This document shows positions 56,916-64,000 of a stretch of 64,000 nucleotides of DNA, in pieces. The DNA is from Callorhinus ursinus (taxonomy: Eukaryota > Chordata > Mammalia > Carnivora > Otariidae). The stretch lies in NCBI RefSeq assembly GCF_003265705.1, contig NW_020312848.1:56587707-56651706 (forward strand), written 5' to 3'. Both the position numbers and the translations under genes were made by a program. Within the stretch, counting starts at the first letter, position 1. The number at the start of each line of letters is the position of its first letter. Below the pieces are notes generated by a model that saw nothing but the letters and a program-made list of their open reading frames with translations, searched no databases and was not told the origin of the DNA.

Positions 56916-58202
56916 CTTATTTGCAGAGGTTTGTTTTCATACATGACCCCAAGAGGGCAGTCTCAGAGCATGCTCTATTCTCCTTCTAATTTTTTTTTTT
57001 AATTAATATATCTTATAGGGCAGTTTTTAGCTCACAGCAAAATTGAGCAGAAGGTACAGAGTCCCAATAAACTCCTTGCACCCCCATATACACAGCCTTC
57101 CCCACTATCAACATTCCACACCAGAGTGGTACGTTTTTTACAGTAAGCATATCATTATCACCCAAACTCCATGGTTTACGTTAAGTTTCACTTCGGTGAA
57201 CCCTTATTCATCTGCTCCTTCTCCCTATTCCCAAGTAACAACTGACCTTTTTACTGTTTCTGTAGTTTTGCCTTTTCCAGAATGCCACATAGTTGGAATC
57301 AGAGAGTATGTGGTCTTTTCAGATTGGCGGCTCTTACTTAGTAATAGGCATTTAAATTTCATTTTTAAGACATGGAGCCATGTCTTTTCATGGCTTGATA
57401 TCTCATTTCATTTCAGTGCAGAGTAATATTCCATTATCTGGATGTATCTACTGAAGGACATCCTGGTTGCCTCCAAGTTTTGGCAATTATGAATGAAGCT
57501 GCTATAAACATCCTTGTGCAGGTTTTTGGGTAAATACCAGGGATCTTATGGTAAGAGTATATTTAGTTTTGTCAGAAACCATCACACTGTCTTACAGAGT
57601 GGCTGTCCTATTTTGCATTTCCACCAGCAGTGAAGGAGAGTTCCGGTTTCTCTGCAACCTCCCAGCCATTTTGCGCTGTCCGTGTTTGGGAACTTGACCA
57701 TTCTAGTGTAGATGTCTAGTGGTATCTCATTGTTGCTTTACTTTGCATTTCCCTGATGACACATGCTATTGAATGTCTTTCCATATGCAAATTTTCTATT
57801 TGTCTATCTTCTTTGGTGGGGTGTCTGTTCAGGTCTTCTGTGCATCTTCTAGTTGGGTTGTTTGTTTTCTTATTGGTGAGTTTGAAGAGTTTTTTGTATA
57901 TTTTGGAAATAGTCCTTTTTCGGATATGTCTTTTGCAAATATTTTCTCCTAGTCTGTAGCTTGTCTTTTTATTCTCTTGACATTGTCTTTTGCAGAGCAG
58001 AAGTTTTAAATTTAAATGAAGTCCAGCTTATCAATTTTTCTTTCACTGATTGTACTGGCGTTGTATCTAAAAAGTCATTGTCATACCCAAGGTCATCTAC
58101 TTTTTTATTATGTTACCTTCTACAAGTTTTATAGTTCTGCATTTTACATTTAGGTCTGTGATCCAGTTTGAGTTAATTTTTGTAAAGAGTATAAGGTCTG
58201 TG

Positions 58203-58421
58203 TCTAGATTCATTTTTTTAAAAAGATTTTATTTATTTATTTGACAGAGACATAGCAAGAGAGGGAACACAAGCAGGGGAGTGGGAGAGGGAGAAGCAGG
58301 CTTCCCGTGGAGCAGGGAGCCTGATGTGGGGCTGGATCCTAGGCCCCTGGGACCATGACCGGAGCCAAAGGCAGACGCTTAACGACTGAGCCACCCAGGT
58401 GCCCCTCTAGATTCATTTTTT
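58203..58421 (-). mobile_element. CAN-SINE, antisense, with 16-bp target-site duplication
   Basis: Body 58219-58405 inserted in the ancient L1. Flanks tctagattcatttttt at 58203-58218 and 58406-58421 are identical. Confidence 0.95.
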
Positions 58422-59206
58422 AGCATGAAGATGTCCAGGAGTTCCAGCACCATTGTTAAAAAAAAACTTATCTTTTTTCTATTGTATTGCCTTTCCTCAT
58501 AGTCACAGCTAAGTTGATTATATTTATGTGGGTCCTGTTCTGGGCTCTCCTCTGTTCCACAGAACCACTTGTGCATTCTTTTGCCAGTACTATACTCCTG
58601 ATTACTGTAGCTTTATAGAATATCTTGAAATTGGGTTGTGTCAGTTCTTGGACTTTATTCGTCTCCTTCGTTATTGAGTTAGGTATTCTAGGTCTTTATT
58701 TTCTCTGTATAAACTTTAGAATCAGTTTGTTGATATCCACAAAATAACTTGCTGGGATTTTGATTGGGATTATTTTGAAACTATAAATCAAGTTGGGAAG
58801 AACAACATCTTGACAATATGGAGTTTTTCTACCCATGAACATGGATCTCTCCCTATTTAGTTCTTTTTAGATTTCATTCATCAAAGTTTTCATCAAAGTT
58901 TATTATAGTTTTCCTCATATATAGATTTTATGTATATTTTGGTAGATTTGTAACTATTTCATTTTTGGAGGGCTGCTAATGTAACTGGCAATGTGTTTTT
59001 AATTTCTAATTCCACTTATTTATTGCTAGGAATAGGAAAGTGATTGAGTTTTGTATATTAACCTTGTATCCTGCATCCTTGCTATAATCACTTAATAGTT
59101 TCAAGGGTTTTTTTTTTCAATTCTTTTGAATTTTCTACATATATGATCATGTCATCTGTGAGGAAAGACCATTTTATTTCTTCTTTTCCAATCTGTATAT
59201 CTTTTT

Positions 59207-59436
59207 AAATTTTTATTTTTTTAGATTTATGTATTTGAGAGAGAATATGAGCGAGCATGGAGTGGGGAGGGGTAGAGGGAGAGAGAGAATTTCAAGCAGA
59301 GTCTTCCACTCCTCCACCTCCCCCCCACCCCCGAGTGTGGAGCCCTACATGGAGCTTAATCTCATGACCATGAAATCATGACCTGAGCTGAAATCAAGAG
59401 TTGGACGTTTAATGAACTGAGTCACTCAGGCACCCC
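59207..59436 (-). repeat. Older CAN-SINE, antisense
   Basis: Head variant gctgaaatcaagagttggac and gagtcactcaggcacccc, with a C-rich interruption in the middle. Inserted in the L1; the target-site duplication is not clear. Confidence 0.85.
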
Positions 59437-59767
59437 AGTGTACACATTTTGTTTCATTTTATTATCTTGTTCCATAGGTAGGACTTCCAGTAGGATGCTG
59501 AAAGCAATGGTGAGAGGGGACATCTTTGACTTGTTCTTGATCTTACTGGGAAAGCTAAGTTTCTCACTGTTATGTATGTAGTGTTTTTGTGGATGTTCTT
59601 TATCAAGTTGAGGATATTCCCCTCTATTCTTACATTGCTGAGGGTTTTTGTCAGGAATTGGTGTTGGATTTTGTCAAGTGCTTTTTCTGCATCTATGGAT
59701 ATAATCATGTGATCTTTTCTTATTTAGCCTGTAATTGTGGTAGATTACATTCATTTATTTTCTTAAA

Positions 59768-59961
59768 AAAAAAGATTGATTGATTGATTGATTGATTTTA
59801 GAGAAAGAGTGCAGGGGGCAAGGAAAGGGAGAGACAGTCTCAAGCAGACTCCACACCGAACATGGAACATGAAGGGGGGGCTTGATCTTATGACCTCAAG
59901 ATCACGACCTGAGCTGAAAACAGGAGTTAGATGCTTAACTGACTATGCCACCCAGGTGCCC
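59768..59961 (-). repeat. Older CAN-SINE, antisense, with (GATT)n tail
   Basis: The A-rich tail (on the other strand) has become a gattgattgattgattgatt tetranucleotide run at 59774-59798. Ends gccacccaggtgccc. Confidence 0.85.
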
Positions 59962-60304
59962 TGATTCTATTAATTGATTGTCAAATGTTGAACCAGCCTT
60001 GCATACCTAGGATAAGTCCCACTTGGTCATGGTGTATAATTCATTTTATACATTCTTGGATTAGACTTGATAATATTTTGTTGAGCATTTTGCATCTGAG
60101 TTTATGAGAGATAATGATCTATAGTTTTCTTTGTTCGTTTAAGTATTAGGGTAATGCTCGTTTCAAAGAATGACTTAGAAAGTATCACCTCTGCTTCTAT
60201 CTCCTGAAAGAAATTGTAGAGAATTGATAGAATTTCATCCTTAAATATTGGATAGAATTCACCAGTGAACTCATCCGGGCCTGGTGCTTTTTGTTTCAGA
60301 AGGT

Positions 60305-60538
60305 AATTAATTATTGGGGCACCTGGGTGGCTCAGTTGACTGAGTGTCTCTTGATTTTGTTTCAGGTCATGATCTTGGTCCTGGAATCAAGCCCTGTGTT
60401 GGGCTCTGCACTCAGTGGGGAATCTGCTTGAGGAGTCTTTCTCTGTCCCTCTGCTGCTCCTCCACTTCACACACTCTCTCTCTTTCTCTCTCTCTCTCTA
60501 ATAAATAAATAAATCTTAAGAAAAGAAAATTGATTATT
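60305..60538 (+). mobile_element. CAN-SINE with 11-bp target-site duplication
   Basis: Body 60316-60527, from ggggcacctgggtggctcag. Flanks aattaattatt (60305-60315) and aattgattatt (60528-60538) differ by one base. Confidence 0.88.
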
Positions 60539-61792
60539 GTTTAATTTCTTTAATAGGTTTATTCAGATTGACTATTCTTTTTGTGTTTTAGCAGATTATA
60601 TCTTTCAAGGAATTGGTCCATTTCATCTAGGTTATCAAATGTATGGGCATAGAGTTTTCCATAATATTCTTTTATTATCCTTTTAATGTCCAGGGGATCA
60701 GTAGTGATTTCCCCTCTTCCATTTCTGGTATTAGTTATTTATGTCCTCTCTGTTATTTTCTTAGTTAGCCTGGCTAGAGGCTCATCTATTTTACTGATCT
60801 TTACAAAGAACCAGTTTTTCTGTTTTGTTGATTTACTTTATTGATCTCCTATTTTCAATTTCATTAATCTGTCTTAATTTTAATTATTTTCTTTCTTCCA
60901 CCTAATTTAGATTTAATATGCTTTCATTTTTTAGTTTTCCAAGGTGGAAGCTTAGATAACTAAGTTTAGATCTTTCTTCTTCTCTAATATATTCATTCAT
61001 TGCTGTAAATTTCTACCTAAGCACTATTTTTGCTTCATGCCACAAATTTTGATAAGTTGTTTTTTATGTTTATGTAGTTCAAGGTATTTTTCATCTATGT
61101 TGAGAGTTCTTCTTTGACTCATATGTTATTTAGAAATGTAATGTTTAATCTCCAAGTATTCTGGAATTTTCCAGCTTTTTGTTGTTGTTGTTGATTTCTG
61201 GTTTAATTCCATTGTGGTCTGACAACATGTGATTTCTTTTTTTAAGTTTGTTAAGGTATTTTATGGTCCAGAATGTGATCTAGCTTAGTGAATGCTCCAT
61301 GTGAGGTTGAGAAAAGTTTGTATTTTGTTGTTGGTGGATGAAGTAGTCTATAGATGTCAATTGTATCCAGTTGATTAATGGTACTATTAAGTTTTACTAT
61401 GTCCATACTGATTTTCTGTCTGCTGAATCTGTTATTTACTTTGGAGGGGTAGTAAAGTCTCCAACTGTAATAGTAGATTCATCTATTTCAGTTTCTCCTT
61501 AAGTTCCATCCGTTTTCGCTTTGTGTATTTTTATGTGCTGCTGTTGTTAGGCGCATGTGCATTAATGAGTATCATGTTACCCTGCTATAACTTTCTTCAT
61601 GCTTTTATTTTTAATCTGTGTTTCTTTATATTAAAAGTAGGTTTATTGTAGATAACATATAATTGGGCCTTTTTTTTTGATTCCCTCTGACAACTTCTAT
61701 CTTTTAATCAGTGTTTCTAGACCATTGAAATGTATAATGATTATTGATATAGTTCAATTAATAGCTCCTGTTTTTTACTATTTTCTATTGGC

Positions 61793-61978
61793 TATTTTAT
61801 TTATTTATTTGACAGAGAGAGAGACAGCGAGAGATGGAACACAAGCAGGGGGAGTTGGAGAGGGAGAAGCAGGCTTCCTGCTGAGTAGGGAGCCCAATGT
61901 GGGGCTCCATCCCAGGACCCTGAGATCATGACCTGAGCCGAAGGCAGATGCTTAATGACTGAGACACCCAGGCCCCCC
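61793..61978 (-). repeat. CAN-SINE, antisense
   Basis: From attttatttatttatttgac to gagacacccaggccccc, of the gacagcgagagatggaacac subtype. The target-site duplication could not be defined. Confidence 0.88.
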
Positions 61979-62320
61979 TCTATTATCTACTTTTGACATT
62001 CTCACTTTTTCTCCCCTTTGTGGCCTTGAGGATTTTATATGATTCCATTTTCTCTCCTTTCTTAGCATATCAATTGTATTTTTTTTTTTTAGTGGTCACC
62101 CTGAAATTTGCCATATATGTTTACAACTAATCCAAGTCCCCTTTAATAACACTATACCACTGCATTGGTAGTACAAGCACCTCAGAATAAAAAAGTATTC
62201 CTAATTCCTCTCTCTTGTTCCCTGTATCATTGCTGTGATTAATTTCATTTCAGTTATACATAAGCATATTTATATACATAGTATATGTAATCAAATACAT
62301 TGTTGTTACTACTTATTGAA

Positions 62321-62516
62321 CAGCCTGTAATTTTTTTTTTTGAGAGAGAGCGGGAGTGCAAGCTGGGTGGAGGGGCAGAGGGAGAGGAAGAGAAAGAATC
62401 CCAAGCAGGCTCCATGCTGGCCATGGAGCCTGACATGAGGTTCAATCATGCCCTGAGCTGAAATCAAGTCAGATGCTTAACTGAGCCACCCAGGTGCCCC
62501 CAGGCTGTAATTTTTT
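62321..62516 (-). mobile_element. Older CAN-SINE, antisense, with 16-bp duplication
   Basis: Body 62337-62500. Flanks cagcctgtaatttttt (62321-62336) and caggctgtaatttttt (62501-62516) differ by one base. Internal deletions have shortened the head. Confidence 0.9.
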
Positions 62517-62550
62517 GATCAATTAAGAGCGAGGAAAAACAAAAACAAAA

Positions 62551-62957
62551 ACCTCTCCTTTTCTTCACCATTGTGGCATGTGCAGTTGACTATTCCTCAC
62601 CATGTCTTCTGCCAAGATTTTCAGGATCAAGCAATTCCTGGCCAAGAAACAAAAGCAGAATTGTTGCATTCCCTAGTGGATTTGGATGAAAACTGGTAAT
62701 AAAATCAGGTACAACTCCCAACAGGAGACATTGGAGAAGAACCAAGAACCTGGGTCTATAAGGAACCACACATGAGATGGTAAAAGTATTTATGCTGCAT
62801 GGAGGTCACTTGCGTGTATCATATCACTGTAAATATCACTATACTTGAACAATAGACATGTTTTATCAGGAAAATGATTTTTCTGTTACTTTGTTTCTGT
62901 GCCAGTTAGGTTGGTTCAGTAATAAATATGTGAGACCTTTCATTTGGAAAAAAAAAA
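62551..62957 (+). pseudogene. RPL39: RPL39 processed pseudogene
   Basis: An intronless retrocopy of the mRNA for ribosomal protein eL39 (large subunit, 51 residues). The 5' UTR begins at about 62551 and the ATG is at 62602. The peptide opens MSSAKIFRIKQFLAKKQKQN, close to the parent's 51-residue protein. Codon 25 (Gln in the parent) is TAG at 62674-62676. A one-base insertion near 62720 shifts the frame, and three extra bases lie before the parental end; the parental stop corresponds to TAA at 62759-62761. The 3' UTR follows, with AATAAA at 62921-62926 and a 10-base A run at 62948-62957. It lies within an ancient antisense L1 and cannot make eL39. Confidence 0.95.
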
Positions 62958-64000
62958 GAATAAGAAAATAAAAGTTTTTATTTTACCTTCACTTATTCAT
63001 TCTCTGATGTTCTTCCTTTTTTAATGTAGATCTGAATTTCTAGCCTAAATAGTTTTCCTTCTCTCTGAAGAACTTCTTTTAACATTTCTTTCAAGTTAGG
63101 TCTGCTGGCTAGAAATTCCCCTAATTTTTGTTTGTTTGTAACTATATTTATTTCTCTTTACTTGTGTAGGACAATTTTGCAGAGTACAGAATTCTAGGTT
63201 GGTGGGTTGGTTTTTATTTTTGTTTTTTTCCCTCTCTCTCAATATTTTAAATATTTCACTCCACTCTTCTTGCCTGCATGGTTTCTGAGGAGTAATCATA
63301 TGTAATTCTTATTTTTTCTCCTCATAGGTAAAGTGTTTTTTTTCCTCTGGCTTCTTTCAAGTTTTTTTTTTTTTTTAACTGATTTTCTGCACTTTGAATA
63401 TGCCTAGGTTTAGGGTGGGGTTTTTTGGCATTTATCCTGTTTGGTGTTCACTGAGGTTCCTGGACCTGTGGTTTAGGTTTTGACATTAATTTGGGGAAGT
63501 TCTCAGTCATTATTGCCTCAGAAATTTCTTTTTCTTTCTCTCTTTCTTCTTCTATATTCCAGTTACAGGTGTATTATGCTTTTTGTAATTATTCACAGTT
63601 CTTAGATATTCTGGGTTATATTTTTCCAGTCTATTTTTCTATGCTTTTCAGTTTGGAGATTTCTATTGTCATGTCCTCAAAGTCAGGGATTCAGCCATGT
63701 TCCACCTACTAATGTGCCCATCAAAGACATTCTTCATTTCTGTTACAGTGTTTTTGATCTTCAGCATTTCTTTTTGATTCTTTATTAGAATTTCCATCTC
63801 TCTGCCATTATCTACCTGTTCTTCTACCTTGTCTACTTTTTTATTACAGCCCTTAGGCTACTAATCATAGTTTTTATGTGTTCCTGGTCTGATAATTTCA
63901 ACATTTCTGTCATATCTGCCTCTAGTCCTGATGCTTATTCTCTTCAAACTGTGTTTTTTGACTTTTAGTATGCCTTGTAATATTTATTCAAAATCATACA

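Larger units (their letters stand above)
55706..64000. other. CFTR-CTTNBP2 intergenic sequence
   Basis: No coding gene. Two ancient antisense L1 segments (55860-56380 and 56985-64000) cover most of it, with CAN-SINEs and a processed RPL39 pseudogene inserted. In human the next gene is CTTNBP2 on the opposite strand, about 40 kb away, so it is not expected within this window. Confidence 0.85.
56985..64000 (-). repeat. Ancient long L1, antisense, repeatedly interrupted
   Basis: Reads in order on + as reverse-complemented 3' UTR (56990-57400), ORF2 reverse transcriptase (58500-60800) and, further right, ORF2 5' part and probably upstream L1 (60900-64000). A minus-strand piece at 59454-59708 reads MIISIDAEKALDKIQHQFLT and SRTSQRCPLSPLL, the RT palm; human L1 has the same order of motifs. 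Six SINEs and an RPL39 retrocopy interrupt it. All frames are broken. It continues beyond the window. Confidence 0.75.

Noticed and set aside
62602..62761. A functional RPL39 gene
   Set aside because: It has no introns, a stop codon at codon 25, a frameshift and a poly(A) tail, so it is a processed pseudogene.
55706..64000. CTTNBP2 3' end on the minus strand
   Set aside because: In human it lies about 40 kb beyond CFTR. No CTTNBP2-like coding sequence is visible here, only old L1, SINEs and the RPL39 retrocopy.

Overview
The window is a stretch of a carnivoran nuclear genome carrying the 3' third of CFTR (cystic fibrosis transmembrane conductance regulator, an ABC-family chloride channel) on the + strand. 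Nine coding exons match human exons 19-27 (legacy 17a-24), each with correct GT-AG borders and codon phase. They run from position 2154 to the stop codon at 54197-54199, followed by a 3' UTR of about 1.5 kb ending near 55705. Joined, they encode 485 residues, equivalent to human residues 997-1480 plus one extra codon in exon 22. No exon contains a stop, frameshift or broken splice site, so the gene looks functional. The window opens inside intron 18 and closes in the CFTR-CTTNBP2 intergenic interval without reaching CTTNBP2.

The organism is inferred from the repeats. Dozens of tRNA-derived CAN-SINEs are present (head like gggcgcctgggtggctcag, CT-rich middle, AAATAAATAAATAAAATCTT tail), together with carnivoran L1 3' ends (tgatgtatggtgattaacat). 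The SINE sequence resembles the arctoid type (bears, seals, mustelids, raccoons) more than the dog or cat types known to me. I cannot name the species.

Layout: 1-2153 intron 18; 2154-2304 exon 19; 3191-3418 exon 20; 6041-6141 exon 21; 20186-20437 exon 22; 33912-34067 exon 23; 43259-43348 exon 24; 51877-52049 exon 25; 52681-52786 exon 26; 53999-54199 exon 27 coding part; 54200-55705 3' UTR; 55706-64000 intergenic. Introns 21 and 22 (14.0 and 13.5 kb) are the longest and carry the most repeats. The intergenic part is largely one ancient antisense L1 that has been invaded by SINEs and by a processed RPL39 pseudogene.

Protein layout: exons 19-21 encode the last transmembrane helices of the second membrane domain and intracellular loop 4. 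Exon 22 encodes the linker and the start of the second nucleotide-binding domain (NBD2). Exons 23-26 supply the NBD2 Walker A, degenerate signature, Walker B and H-loop. Exon 27 encodes the cytoplasmic tail with its YDSI endocytic motif and C-terminal TRL PDZ ligand.

I found no undescribed biological system. The points worth a second look are the lineage-specific CFTR residues, the precisely datable nested retrotransposon insertions with target-site duplications, the RPL39 retrocopy, and a 51-bp alternating purine-pyrimidine (Z-DNA-prone) tract in intron 23.
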